Source: Arabidopsis thaliana (Eukaryota > Streptophyta > Magnoliopsida > Brassicales > Brassicaceae). From it: a stretch of DNA of 64,000 nt. Below the pieces are notes generated by a model. The model did no database searches, was not told the origin of the DNA, and worked only from the letters and a program-made list of their open reading frames with translations. The stretch covers positions 14,483,443-14,547,442 of the forward strand of contig NC_003071.7 in NCBI RefSeq assembly GCF_000001735.4, given 5' to 3'. This document shows, one piece after another, positions 23,744 through 34,744 of the stretch. Numbering within the stretch: position 1 is the first letter of the stretch; each line of letters opens with the position of its first letter. The translations under genes were made by a program, and so were the position numbers.

Positions 23744-23790
23744 TAACCTTTTTTTTTTCTCTCTTTTTTCTGTGTTGTCTCCATAACCTT
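23744..23790. repeat. Second copy of the 47-base direct repeat
   Basis: Matches 23608-23654 at 46 of 47 bases with the same length, about 90 bases downstream, ending some 60 bases before the MATE start codon. It probably arose by local slippage or unequal exchange in the promoter/leader. Confidence 0.8.
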
Positions 23791-23851
23791 GCAAGTACTG
23801 TCGCTCACTCTTTCTCTCTCAAGAGTCTACATTCTCTGAAGCAAAGGGCTG

Positions 23852-26789
23852 ATGAGGGAGGAGAGAGAGGATATGTTGTCATGGCCTCTGATCGGAGAGA
23901 AAGAGAAGAGAAGTAGATTTGTAAAGGAGGAAGTGGAGAAGCAGCTACTGTTGTCTGGACCACTAATCGCAGTGAGTCTTCTTCAGTTTTGTCTGCAAAT
24001 AATCTCAGTCATGTTCGTCGGCCATCTTGGCTCTCTTCCTCTATCCGCCGCCTCTATTGCCACCTCCTTCGCCTCCGTCACCGGCTTCACCTTCCTCGTC
24101 AGTTCTTTCTATCAACCCTCTCTCTCTATTATCAAATCATTCTATTCTTTTACTACAAAGTTTTTTTTATGAGACACCGAGAATTATTAGATGGACAAAT
24201 ATCTAGTAATTCATTTCTTTATAGATATTGATATTTAATTATTTTCTATTTAGCAATGTTGAAAATTACCAATAGTTAATAAAAAAAAAGCGAAAAGAAG
24301 TGACTAAATATAAAAATCTATTAAATACAAGATTTCTATGAATTAGAACCCTATAGTTTAAACGGCTAATTGAAAATTTAGAAACCTAATTAATACTAAA
24401 AAATCTTCTCAAGGAATTGTATGATATATATATTTTAATTCAGCTACGATGTAGCTATCAGGCCACCTTTTCTGAATTTCCAAGTTGCGTATGCATATTT
24501 GATTCTTCTATGCTACTCCAAGAACAAAAACATTTTGTCATTTTAAGAAGAAAGCGAAAACACCAAAAATAAACAAGAAAAAGTGTTTTGTGTATAAATA
24601 TTTTCTTTTTTCTTTTGTTTTTGCTACCCGCACATGTTTACATTGCATGGTAAATGACATGGAGTATGGACAGTCCAAATTAACTATCTAACGATGTGAA
24701 GATTTACGTTGAACACTTACTTGTAAAGCAAGAAATCTTATCATAAGAAAACTATTCACCTCTGAACAGATGGGAACAGCAAGTGCGATGGACACAGTTT
24801 GTGGTCAATCGTACGGAGCAAAAATGTACGGTATGTTAGGCATACAGATGCAAAGAGCAATGCTTGTTCTTACTCTTTTATCTGTTCCTCTCTCCATCGT
24901 TTGGGCCAACACAGAGCACTTCCTGGTCTTCTTCGGCCAAGACAAGTCCATTGCACACCTCTCTGGCTCCTACGCCAGATTCATGATCCCTAGCATCTTC
25001 GCCTACGGTCTTCTTCAATGTCTCAACAGGTTTTTGCAGGCGCAGAACAATGTAATTCCTGTGGTTATCTGTTCTGGAGTCACCACTTCTCTTCACGTGA
25101 TCATCTGTTGGGTCTTGGTGTTGAAATCTGGTTTAGGGTTTAGAGGAGCTGCTGTCGCTAATGCGATCTCGTATTGGCTCAATGTCATTCTCTTGTCGTG
25201 TTACGTCAAGTTTTCGCCTTCTTGCTCCCTGACCTGGACCGGTTTCTCTAAGGAAGCTCGGCGCGATATCATCCCTTTTATGAAACTAGTTATTCCTTCT
25301 GCATTTATGGTTTGGTAAGTCTAAGAAAAAAATGCCCTACATTAATTAATTATTGGACGTAACTTGGAAACAAGGTTTTTATGAAACAGACACATTATAA
25401 GAAAGCATGGATATACTATCCAATTGTCCCTATGTAGTGATAAAATTAGCCTAAACCTAGTTGAGATTTGAAAAATGTTACATCTCTTATTAGTATCCTT
25501 TCCTCTTATAGTATCTTTTTATTTTGGTGATGTTGTTTGAGCAGCTTAGAGATGTGGTCATTTGAGCTTTTGGTTCTCTCGTCAGGACTTCTTCCGAACC
25601 CGGTTCTAGAAACTTCTTGTCCTCGCAATCTGGCAAGAACGATATTAATAATTGTTATCTCTTCGTCATAATTCAGAACCAAATTTAGTCATTACCTTGT
25701 GATTGAGTGTGGTAATAAATTTGCCGCCTTAATACATCAGGAACCGTCTGGATGATCCCGTTTGGCCTTAGTGGCGCCGCTAGGTCAATAACAACACTAG
25801 TCATTAATTAGTAAACCATTCCATATATAGAAATCATTCAACCTCAATATTACTGTTAATTGTGCAAATCCGCAGCACAAGGGTGTCAAATGAGTTAGGA
25901 TCAGGGAATCCGAAAGGGGCTAAGCTTGCGGTTCGCGTGGTCTTGAGCTTTTCCATCGTAGAGAGTATACTAGTTGGAACGGTCTTGATACTTATAAGGA
26001 AGATCTGGGGATTCGCATACAGTAGTGACCCGGAAGTAGTCAGCCATGTAGCCTCGATGTTGCCGATTCTTGCCTTAGGTCATTCCCTGGACAGCTTCCA
26101 AACCGTTCTTTCAGGTTATTTATATATTCACTCAAAATTTCTATACGCAAACCTGTCTTTGCTTGCAAGTTAAAGCAAACAACCCTACTACAAGCACATA
26201 CTACAAGCACCAATCCGGTTTTCGAACGGTTATGTTGTTTATTGTTTTTTTTTTTCTAATCCGGTTTAAAGGGGTTGCGAGAGGATGTGGATGGCAGAAG
26301 ATAGGAGCATTTGTGAATCTTGGATCATATTATCTTGTCGGAGTTCCGTTCGGTTTATTACTTGGTTTTCACTTTCACGTCGGTGGTCGGGTAATAATTC
26401 AATTAACCAACTCTCTTAACTCATCACAAACTTGTTCAAAATCAATTTAACTCAAAGTTAAAACATGTAGTAACTAAAGTTTAATCTTAAGGGGCTTTGG
26501 TTGGGAATTATATGTGCACTCATCGTTCAAGGTGTATGTCTTTCCCTCATCACCTTTTTTACAAATTGGGATGAAGAGGTAAAACCATCACCATGTTTAG
26601 TATATTTTTATTTTTAGTAGAAATGTAACTATAGATTACGGATATCTTATAGTTAAGTGATTGTTATTGATTATGGATTTACTGATTCTTCGTTTATTTA
26701 TTCGATAGGTCAAGAAAGCTACCAGCCGAGCTAAGTCTTCTTCAGAAGTAAAGGAATTTGCAGTAGACAACGGGTCAATTCTTGTTTGA
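23852..26789 (+). CDS. DTX15: MATE-family transporter (DETOXIFICATION type), 479 aa if a GC-AG intron is used
   Basis: Proposed exons: 23852-24097, 24770-25314, 25545-25624, 25741-25783, 25876-26114, 26272-26390, 26492-26578, 26709-26789. The product is a typical plant MATE antiporter with about twelve membrane helices. It carries the family motifs MGTASAMDTVCGQSYGA at the start of exon 2 and ASTRVSNELGSGNPKGAK around the exon 4/5 border. MATE proteins export organic compounds in exchange for protons or sodium, at the plasma or vacuolar membrane. The odd part is exon 3. After PNPVLETS the expected family reading (V-L-x-I-C) sits one base out of frame, and the usual acceptor before the LNTSGT codons is gone. 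A GC donor at 25625 with acceptor ATCAG (25740) restores the frame, replacing about ten residues by CPR. I recall the locus as AT2G34360. The gene may be impaired. Confidence 0.72.
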
Positions 26790-27039
26790 GATTCTGAGAG
26801 GCGGAACCGACGACCCATATATGAAGCCTAAAACCTTTAAAAACGGTTGCCACTTATTTGTAGCTAAGAAAAATAAACTTTGTGTACGTGGATTTTCAAA
26901 AATATAATCCTAAATGTTCTAGAAGCTTCCTACATCATTAGGGCTTTTCTATTGTTACAAACACCGTCGTTTTTTGTTCGTAGTTTTTTTTTTAATAAGC
27001 GTAATCAGCCACTGTTGTTGAACGAAACCAAAAAAAGTT

Positions 27040-28449
27040 ATGGTGAGACTAGTTTGCAGCCGAATTCTCAAATTTCCAAAACCGTACTTATGGAGTGCGA
27101 CGCAGACTACAAGCCGTTGCTTCAATTCACGAGCCCAGTCTCATAATCTCATCACAAAGACGATCACTTCGTCTCTTCAAGACGTTTTAACACGTCCCAT
27201 TTGGCAAAATCGAAGCTTTGTTCAATGCAGAAGAGTCTCTTCCTATGCTCAGATGGTTAATAATCATCAATCTGTGACGATTGAGACATTTGATGCTTTG
27301 TGTAAACAAGTGAAGATAAGAGAAGCCTTGGAAGTTATTGATATCTTGGAGGATAAGGGATATATAGTGGATTTTCCCAGGCTTTTAGGGTTAGCGAAAC
27401 TATGTGGTGAAGTAGAGGCTTTGGAAGAAGCTAGGGTTGTTCATGACTGCATCACTCCTTTAGATGCTAGATCTTACCACACGGTAATCGAAATGTATTC
27501 TGGTTGTCGATCCACTGATGACGCTTTGAATGTGTTCAACGAAATGCCTAAGAGAAACTCAGAGACTTGGGGTACAATGATAAGGTGCTTAGCGAAGAAT
27601 GGAGAAGGTGAACGCGCAATTGATATGTTCACGCGTTTCATAGAGGAAGGGAATAAACCCGACAAGGAGATATTCAAAGCTGTTTTCTTTGCGTGTGTTT
27701 CGATAGGAGACATTAACGAGGGATTGTTGCATTTTGAGTCTATGTACAGAGATTATGGTATGGTTCTTTCAATGGAAGACTATGTGAATGTAATTGAGAT
27801 GTTGGCAGCTTGTGGTCATTTGGATGAGGCGTTGGATTTTGTTGAGAGAATGACTGTGGAACCGAGTGTTGAAATGTGGGAAACACTGATGAATCTTTGT
27901 TGGGTTCAGGGATATTTAGAGCTTGGGGATAGGTTTGCTGAGTTAATAAAGAAGCTAGATGCCTCAAGAATGAGCAAAGAGTCAAATGCAGGTCTTGTAG
28001 CAGCAAAAGCATCAGACTCTGCAATGGAGAAACTAAAGGAGTTGCGATATTGTCAGATGATCAGAGACGACCCAAAAAAGCGTATGCATGAATTTAGAGC
28101 AGGAGATACTTCACATCTGGGGACCGTTTCTGCATTCAGGAGTTTGAAAGTGCAAATGTTAGATATAGGTTTTGTCCCTGCGACTCGGGTTTGTTTTGTA
28201 ACAGTGGAAGAAGAGGAAAAAGAGGAACAACTTCTTTTTAGAAGCAACAAGCTTGCCTTTGCTCACGCGATCATTAATTCAGAGGCTCGGAGACCATTAA
28301 CTGTTTTACAAAATATGCGAACCTGTATTGATGGCCACAACACATTTAAGATGATCTCACTGATCACCGGCAGAGCACTGATACAGCGAGATAAAAAAAA
28401 ATACCACTTTTACAAAAACGGGGTCTGCTCCTGCAAAGATTACTGGTAA
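27040..28449 (+). CDS. DYW-class PPR protein with degenerate deaminase domain, 469 aa
   Basis: Single-exon ORF starting with a basic, Arg/Ser-rich segment typical of a mitochondrial presequence. A short PPR tract follows (YHTVIEMYSGCRSTDDALNV and the repeats after it, about residues 145-300), then an extension and a C-terminal DYW-type domain ending CSCKDYW at 463-469. DYW domains carry out C-to-U editing of organelle transcripts, using an HSE motif and a CxxC zinc site. Here the HSE position reads RSN (residues 401-403) and the CxxCH site reads CIDGH (429-433), so His, Glu and one Cys ligand are missing. The atypical, short-PPR subclass also includes, from memory, MEF8 and DYW2. I recognise this as AT2G34370. 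It probably acts as a non-catalytic partner, if functional. Confidence 0.85.
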   Translation: MVRLVCSRILKFPKPYLWSATQTTSRCFNSRAQSHNLITKTITSSLQDVLTRPIWQNRSFVQCRRVSSYAQMVNNHQSVTIETFDALCKQVKIREALEVIDILEDKGYIVDFPRLLGLAKLCGEVEALEEARVVHDCITPLDARSYHTVIEMYSGCRSTDDALNVFNEMPKRNSETWGTMIRCLAKNGEGERAIDMFTRFIEEGNKPDKEIFKAVFFACVSIGDINEGLLHFESMYRDYGMVLSMEDYVNVIEMLAACGHLDEALDFVERMTVEPSVEMWETLMNLCWVQGYLELGDRFAELIKKLDASRMSKESNAGLVAAKASDSAMEKLKELRYCQMIRDDPKKRMHEFRAGDTSHLGTVSAFRSLKVQMLDIGFVPATRVCFVTVEEEEKEEQLLFRSNKLAFAHAIINSEARRPLTVLQNMRTCIDGHNTFKMISLITGRALIQRDKKKYHFYKNGVCSCKDYW

Positions 28450-29334
28450 GCTCTATGGTGAAGAACCTATCATCTCCTCAACCTCAAATCGTGATTTTAC
28501 TCAGCTTGGTAGAGATTTTGTTTCCTTTTAAGTCCTTTAGCATATTTCTAGAATATGACTGAATGTTTCTTTCCCAGTTCATCGCGTTGGTATATATTGG
28601 TTTCTTAACGTTTCAATGCTCGAATCATTTCACATTGTGACTTGCCATTTTACTAGAGTTTTTTTTTTTCAGTTTTAGATTCGATGTATGGTTGAATGTC
28701 AACATCGTTGTCCTCTGATATAACTTATCTGAGATGGGGTTGTTCGAATAAATTTCAAAGAAATTGCAGGAAAGGAGATGAAACTAGGCTGCTATCTAAA
28801 AGAGTAGACTCAGAAATAACTGGATACATAACGTAAGCAGATGAAAAAGACGATGGAACAGACATGACCTGAAGAAAACGTTGAGGTCTCTCTGACGTTG
28901 CCTTGACGTGCAAGTCATATCCGTATACATTATTAGTGTCTGACTTCTGAGATGCTCTGTTCTATCTCAGTATCTCCTTGAAGCATCTTCCCAACTTTGA
29001 TCATTCTCTCTGCCTCAGCTATTTCTACTTTCCTTCTAGCTTTGGGTCTCTAATCACTGCAAAATTCCCTTTCGTATAAAGCAAGAAATCCTGGAAAGTA
29101 AAAGAGAAAAACAAACAAACCATGAAGCAGAAAAGAAAATCAATTTTAGACCGAAACTTTGGAGTCTCATGTGAGGAGCCTCTAAAAGATCAGGCCCAGT
29201 TAAAGCCCACCAACTGAAGAGGCAACAACCGTCGTTTAAGCCGACAACATGACGGTATCAAGCTGTTTTTGGGAGACTGTGTTTGCGTTGTCTTTGTTTT
29301 AAGCTATATGAAGAAGCTTTTCTTTATTTGATCA
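28450..29334. other. Intergenic spacer between the PPR and seipin genes
   Basis: Contains the 3' flank of the PPR gene and the promoter of the seipin gene. No open frame of note, no repeat and no RNA gene recognised. Confidence 0.55.
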
Positions 29335-30864
29335 ATGGAATCAGAATCAGAATCATCATCAACACATAGCAGCTGCGATCGATTCCTAGACGCAGAAGAC
29401 GAATTCTTTTACGATAGCTTCTCGAACCACTACGACTGCCTCAATTCGTCTCCCCCCGCGAATCTCCGTCGCCGAAGGTTGCCTATGGATACGGATTCTT
29501 CTTCTTCCTCTTCTACGTCTTCATTGGAATCTTGTGAGAAACGGAGCACCGTGGGAGAAAATGACGAGCTTGAGGTTTCTCTAGTGGATTTCGAAACAAT
29601 TGAAATTGATGTCGATGTTACTGACTCTGCAAATAGCTCAATCGACTCGATTTCGGAAAAAGGAGAAGACTTTGAAGTAATTGACTCGTGTACCGATACG
29701 GAGAAGAATATGGGTGAGAATGATTCGGGTCGGGTCGACCCGTTTACAGTGACCACCTTGAATGATGAGCGAGGTGAGATTTATACCGGACCGGAATATA
29801 CTTCGACGGATTGGTCTTTGACGAGTCTAGTGATCAGGTCAATTGAATTTCAAGTTAGTTTGATGATTACCTTTATAAGGTTTCCTCCATGGTTAATTAG
29901 TAAATGTTTGAGCTTTGTTTTTGATCCGTATCGAACAATGAGGCGTGGTAGACGCTATTTAGTATCGTGGATTGTTGGGTTATGTGATTCAGGGTTAAAA
30001 GATGATAAGCCTGTGTTGGAGCTTGTGCGTAGAGTAACATGGGGTTTGTTTTGTGCTGTTTATGTGGGGATCATGTTGTTTGCCTTGTTGGTTTCTGCGT
30101 TTATGATTAGTGGTTTTGTGATTACCTATTTGGCTCATGAACCACTTGTTATCAAAGAGAGCTTGAATTTTGATTACACCAAGAGTAGTCCTGAAGCTTA
30201 TGTGCCCATAAGTTCATGTGCTGGTGTTGCCTTTGGTTTGAGTGGCAAGGAGAGTATTGAAACTGGGAAGGTCAAAGGGTTGAAAGACAGGACAGAGATA
30301 ACTGTGTCAATGACATTGCCTGAGTCCGAGTACAATAGAAATCTCGGGATGTTTCAGGTTCGGGTGGACTTCTTATCCGCGAGTGGTCATGTGCTTGCTA
30401 GTTCAAGGCGGCCGTGTATGGTAAAATTTAGTAGCGAGCCTATACGTCTTGTCCAGACTTTGCTAAAGATTGCTCCGCTTGTCACGGGCTATGTCTCTGA
30501 AATCCAAACCTTGAACTTGAAGCTTAAAGGCTTGGTCGAAAAGGACATTATTCCTACTGCTTGCTTGAAGATCATGATCGAACAACGTGCAGAGTTTCGT
30601 CCTGGAGCAGGTATTCCTGAGATTTACGATGCATCTCTGTTCCTTGAATCCAAACTTCCTTTCTTGAAAAGGATCATATGGAACTGGAGGAAAACTTTGT
30701 TTGTCTGGATCAGCATGAGTTTGTTCATTATGGAATTACTTTTCGCCTTAGTTTTCTTCAGACCTCTGATCATCCCAAGAACAGGTCAGAGAACACAACA
30801 AAGAGATGGAACACATTCTATCAACAACAACTTATATCTTGACGGTCAGGCGGGAAGTAGATGA
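29335..30864 (+). CDS. SEIPIN3: Seipin, long plant isoform, 509 aa
   Basis: Intronless ORF. Seipin builds an ER ring complex at the sites where lipid droplets form. The N-terminal 140 residues are acidic and Ser-rich. They include EDEFFYDSFS near residues 22-31, which resembles a FFAT motif for binding VAP27; published work as I recall it reports such an interaction for plant SEIPIN2 and SEIPIN3. A hydrophobic stretch follows at about 163-195 (SLMITFIRFPPWLISKCLSF), then the first seipin membrane helix at about 236-266, a luminal beta-rich domain, and a second helix at about 454-480 followed by a polar cytosolic tail. Two membrane helices around a luminal domain is the defining seipin layout. 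I recognise this as AT2G34380. Confident in family, fairly confident in isoform. Confidence 0.92.
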   Translation: MESESESSSTHSSCDRFLDAEDEFFYDSFSNHYDCLNSSPPANLRRRRLPMDTDSSSSSSTSSLESCEKRSTVGENDELEVSLVDFETIEIDVDVTDSANSSIDSISEKGEDFEVIDSCTDTEKNMGENDSGRVDPFTVTTLNDERGEIYTGPEYTSTDWSLTSLVIRSIEFQVSLMITFIRFPPWLISKCLSFVFDPYRTMRRGRRYLVSWIVGLCDSGLKDDKPVLELVRRVTWGLFCAVYVGIMLFALLVSAFMISGFVITYLAHEPLVIKESLNFDYTKSSPEAYVPISSCAGVAFGLSGKESIETGKVKGLKDRTEITVSMTLPESEYNRNLGMFQVRVDFLSASGHVLASSRRPCMVKFSSEPIRLVQTLLKIAPLVTGYVSEIQTLNLKLKGLVEKDIIPTACLKIMIEQRAEFRPGAGIPEIYDASLFLESKLPFLKRIIWNWRKTLFVWISMSLFIMELLFALVFFRPLIIPRTGQRTQQRDGTHSINNNLYLDGQAGSR

Positions 30865-31174
30865 ATCAGTGGTTGACTAGTTGTTGTAACGGTACTTACA
30901 CTTACTGTAACTTTAATATCTTTCTTCAACCGAAATTGTAATATCCTGTCTGCTAATTAAAGTCGCATTGTCCAAATAGACTTATAAGTTACGTTCTTGA
31001 ATCGTTTTCATAAGTCGGAATGATACAGACTTTTAATTTGATTTACAGTGTACTTTACACAGTAACATATACATATGTTCTACTTTACAACCATTTTGTG
31101 TTGATAATGATTAGTTACAATGAGAGCAGCGAACAGATTTGAAGATGCTTGACCTTAAAGATTGATCTACATCA
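30865..31174. other. Convergent 3' ends of seipin and aquaporin genes
   Basis: Short spacer between two genes that converge. It should contain both 3' untranslated regions; AATTAAAGT near 30955 could serve the plus-strand gene for polyadenylation. No gene seen. Confidence 0.5.
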
Positions 31175-32351
31175 TCACAGAGGAAGATCGGTAACTCGTT
31201 TATGAGAAGATCCTGTCTTGGAGAACTCAGGCTCTGCGTTCTGTATTGACGGTAACATTTTATGAATCAAGGCCCCAGAGACGGCACCAAGTGTTGGAGC
31301 CAGCAAGTATATCCAAATCCCTTTGTAACATCCCCACACAAGTGCAGGTCCTATGCTTCTGGCTGGATTCATCGATGCTCCTGATACCTCTCTGTAAAAT
31401 GAAAGTTTGGATTGTTCCCATTGGTTAGCCAAAAAGATTCTTACCATTGAAGAATTTTAACTTGCAGAGATTGAGGGGGAAATGTGAAACTTACCCAGCA
31501 AATATAACATTCAGTGTGACGGTTGCCCCAATGATTAGCCCCTCTAGTTCCTCTGTCTGCAAGATTGATAAATGTTAAGATTGAAATTTATATATATCAT
31601 CTGATCATGAAGTGTTTTTGGTTGTTGATCGCTTACAGTTCTCTTGGTGGTTGTGACGGCACAGACGACTAACATGAGGAAGCCGGTAATGATGAACTCC
31701 ATCACGAATGCTTGAAGATCAGACCCAGAAGGAGATGACCCGAGGAAGACATCATGTTTCTTGCTGCACACATCATTGTTCAGATCAAACAGAAGACGCA
31801 GAGTCGCAGATGCCAAGGTTGATCCGATGACTTGAACAGTTATGTAGGCCGGGACTTGATTCAGAGGGAATCTTTGGGAAGATGCTAAGGCAAGAGTGAC
31901 AGCAGGATTGAAATGTGCAGAGAGGTGGCCGAGACAGTAAACAAGAACCATTATCACTATACCCCAAACCACAGCAATCCCCACAAGAGTCACTACATGG
32001 TTGTGTTGAGCATTCACGGCAATGGCGGCACAGCCAGCAAATATCAGATAGTAAGTTCCAACGAGCTCCGCTAAGAGCTGCAGATCAAAAGTGCTCATCG
32101 TAAGTATCAGTTAACACAAAAACTTGAAAAGCCTATGGGTTAAAAAGAAGCTTTGAAGAGTGAATAAAGCAGTGCTTCCTCAATTTGGACTGAGATAAAC
32201 TTACCTTTTGCAAGAAATGGACAGAGAGCAAAGGCGGGGACGATGACTCGTGTTTGTTGGAAGGAAGAGAAGTGTCTGCAAGAGAAGACGCTTTGATGTT
32301 GAGCACAACAACATTTCCGTGGTTGCTTTTGCTCACTGATATGTCATCCAT
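31175..32351 (-). CDS. NIP2;1: NOD26-like intrinsic protein (aquaglyceroporin), 288 aa
   Basis: Four exons on the minus strand: 32205-32351, 31637-32077, 31495-31556 and 31175-31391, joining in frame to 288 codons. Both pore motifs are intact: NPA followed by V in [11 protein letters not shown] and NPA followed by R in [10 protein letters not shown]. The selectivity-filter Trp of helix 2 is in [10 protein letters not shown], and the last filter Arg is in NPARS, matching NIP group I. The N- and C-terminal tails are hydrophilic; the C-terminal tail has SSHKR, a possible phosphorylation site as in NOD26. The known Arabidopsis protein conducts lactic acid and is strongly induced in roots by oxygen shortage. 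The membrane location has been reported as ER or plasma membrane. I recognise it as AT2G34390. Paralogous NIPs usually have more introns; here exon 2 is a fusion of the usual middle exons. Confidence 0.93.
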
Positions 32352-32783
32352 TTTTCTTTTTGTCCGAGAAATAGAAAGAAAAAAAAGTTCTGTATAAGCT
32401 TTGATTGATGTTTGAAGTTATGTGTTTGAGAGATTTTTTTTTTTTTTTTCCTTCTTGTGTGTTTGAGAGATTGTAATGAGGTTTCTTCCTTTTATAGTTA
32501 CTTTACCAAAACCAAATAAGCAGACTGAGAACAAAGTGAACAAAAAGTCAAATTTTGCTTTTCAGCAACTTGCTAAACCAAAATCATAGTTTATTTAGTG
32601 TATATTTGTTTTAAGCTGAATACTGCTGAATTGCAGCAGATGGTTTTGGAGAGCAAAAGACACAGGTCGACCCGAAATAGATAATGTTTAGAAAGAGTCA
32701 AATCCAATTCTTGTTTCTGGTTTAACCTAAACCGAGGCTGACTTGTGCACCATTTTTAATTCCTGTTTGTACTCTTTGACTTT
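32352..32783. other. Divergent promoter region between NIP2;1 and a PPR gene
   Basis: 432 bases separate the start codons of two genes transcribed away from each other. It includes a T-rich leader repeat (two copies of GTTTGAGAGATT near 32424 and 32460) and a candidate TATA (TATAAAAGG on the minus strand at about 32490). Hypoxia control of NIP2;1 would be expected here. I did not find a motif I could call with certainty. Confidence 0.45.
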
Positions 32784-34744
32784 ATGAGTTTGCAAATGCT
32801 CATCAAACCAGAGAAACTAGCGTTCTCGATTTACCGCCAATTTCCTAAATTCAAACCTAGACAATTTGAAGAAGCACGACGCGGCGATCTCGAGAGGGAC
32901 TTTCTTTTCCTGTTGAAAAAATGTATCTCCGTGAACCAATTGCGACAGATTCAAGCCCAGATGTTGTTACACTCCGTCGAAAAACCGAATTTTCTGATTC
33001 CCAAGGCCGTCGAACTTGGAGACTTCAATTACTCCTCTTTTCTCTTCTCCGTCACGGAAGAACCAAACCATTACTCTTTCAATTACATGATCCGAGGGTT
33101 GACCAACACATGGAATGATCACGAAGCTGCTCTGTCTCTGTATCGACGGATGAAGTTTTCTGGGTTAAAGCCTGATAAGTTCACTTATAATTTTGTTTTC
33201 ATCGCTTGTGCGAAGCTTGAGGAGATAGGAGTTGGTAGATCTGTCCACTCGTCGTTGTTCAAAGTTGGATTGGAAAGAGACGTTCATATAAATCATTCTC
33301 TGATTATGATGTATGCGAAATGTGGTCAGGTGGGTTATGCCCGGAAGTTGTTCGATGAAATTACTGAGAGAGATACGGTGTCTTGGAACTCGATGATCTC
33401 TGGGTATTCTGAGGCGGGTTACGCTAAAGATGCTATGGATTTGTTTAGGAAGATGGAGGAGGAAGGATTTGAACCAGATGAGAGGACGTTGGTGAGTATG
33501 TTGGGTGCTTGCTCACATTTGGGTGATTTGAGAACTGGTAGATTGCTGGAGGAGATGGCCATCACCAAGAAGATCGGGTTAAGCACGTTTCTGGGGTCTA
33601 AGTTGATCAGTATGTATGGAAAATGTGGTGATTTGGATTCTGCCAGAAGGGTTTTCAATCAAATGATTAAGAAGGATCGTGTTGCTTGGACTGCTATGAT
33701 CACTGTGTAAGTCATTGTTCGACACTGTATTCAGATAAAAGTATGATTCTTAAACCCGTTAATGAAGCTAAATTTGGACTGTTTTGGTTGTTCTTTATCA
33801 GATACTCACAAAATGGGAAGTCAAGTGAGGCTTTTAAACTGTTTTTTGAGATGGAAAAAACCGGAGTTTCACCAGACGCGGGCACATTGTCTACAGTTCT
33901 GTCTGCTTGTGGTTCAGTTGGAGCTCTTGAATTAGGCAAACAAATTGAGACCCATGCATCAGAACTTTCCTTGCAACATAATATCTATGTGGCCACAGGA
34001 CTAGTCGACATGTATGGAAAGTGCGGACGGGTAGAGGAAGCTCTGAGAGTATTTGAAGCTATGCCAGTGAAAAACGAAGCCACTTGGAACGCTATGATAA
34101 CCGCTTATGCGCATCAAGGACACGCTAAAGAAGCTCTTTTGCTGTTTGATCGAATGTCAGTTCCTCCAAGTGATATAACATTCATAGGAGTGCTCTCTGC
34201 TTGTGTGCACGCGGGTTTGGTCCATCAGGGCTGTCGATATTTCCATGAGATGAGTTCTATGTTCGGGTTGGTCCCAAAAATCGAGCATTACACAAACATA
34301 ATCGATCTCCTGTCTCGTGCGGGGATGTTAGACGAGGCTTGGGAGTTCATGGAGAGGTTTCCTGGGAAGCCTGATGAGATCATGTTAGCAGCGATCCTTG
34401 GAGCATGTCATAAGAGAAAAGATGTTGCGATCAGAGAGAAGGCGATGAGGATGTTGATGGAGATGAAAGAGGCGAAGAACGCAGGAAACTATGTAATCTC
34501 TTCTAATGTTTTAGCTGATATGAAGATGTGGGATGAGTCTGCGAAGATGAGGGCGTTGATGAGAGACAGAGGCGTCGTTAAGACACCAGGATGCAGCTGG
34601 ATTGAGATCGAGGGTGAGCTAATGGAATTTCTTGCCGGAAGCGATTATTTACAGTGTGGCAGGGAAGATTCCGGTTCGTTATTTGATTTGTTGGTGGAGG
34701 AGATGAAGAGGGAAAGGTATGAATTTGGTTACATTCACCTGTGA
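32784..34744 (+). CDS. PLS-class pentatricopeptide repeat protein with E domain, 621 aa
   Basis: Two exons, 32784-33706 and 33802-34744, joined through GT|gtaagt and atcag|A to restore the motif [18 protein letters not shown]. Repeating motifs such as [23 protein letters not shown] and [17 protein letters not shown] show alternating P, L and S repeats from about residue 90 onward. The C-terminus has the E-domain signature ([21 protein letters not shown]) and ends without a DYW domain. Such proteins bind specific RNA sites in mitochondria or plastids, usually for C-to-U editing with a DYW partner. The N-terminus is basic and hydrophobic, fitting a mitochondrial presequence. An intron within the repeats is unusual because most members are intronless. 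I recognise it as AT2G34400. The target RNA is unknown. Confidence 0.9.

Larger units (their letters stand above)
22114..23851. other. Intergenic DNA with duplicated pyrimidine block before the MATE gene
   Basis: 3' flank of the RRP12-like gene, then AT-rich DNA without a supported gene. A 68-codon open frame at 22748-22954 contains a poly-Phe run from a T-tract and is not called. Near the right end a 47-base pyrimidine-rich unit occurs twice (see the repeat entries). The last 60 bases look like a transcript leader. Confidence 0.5.
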
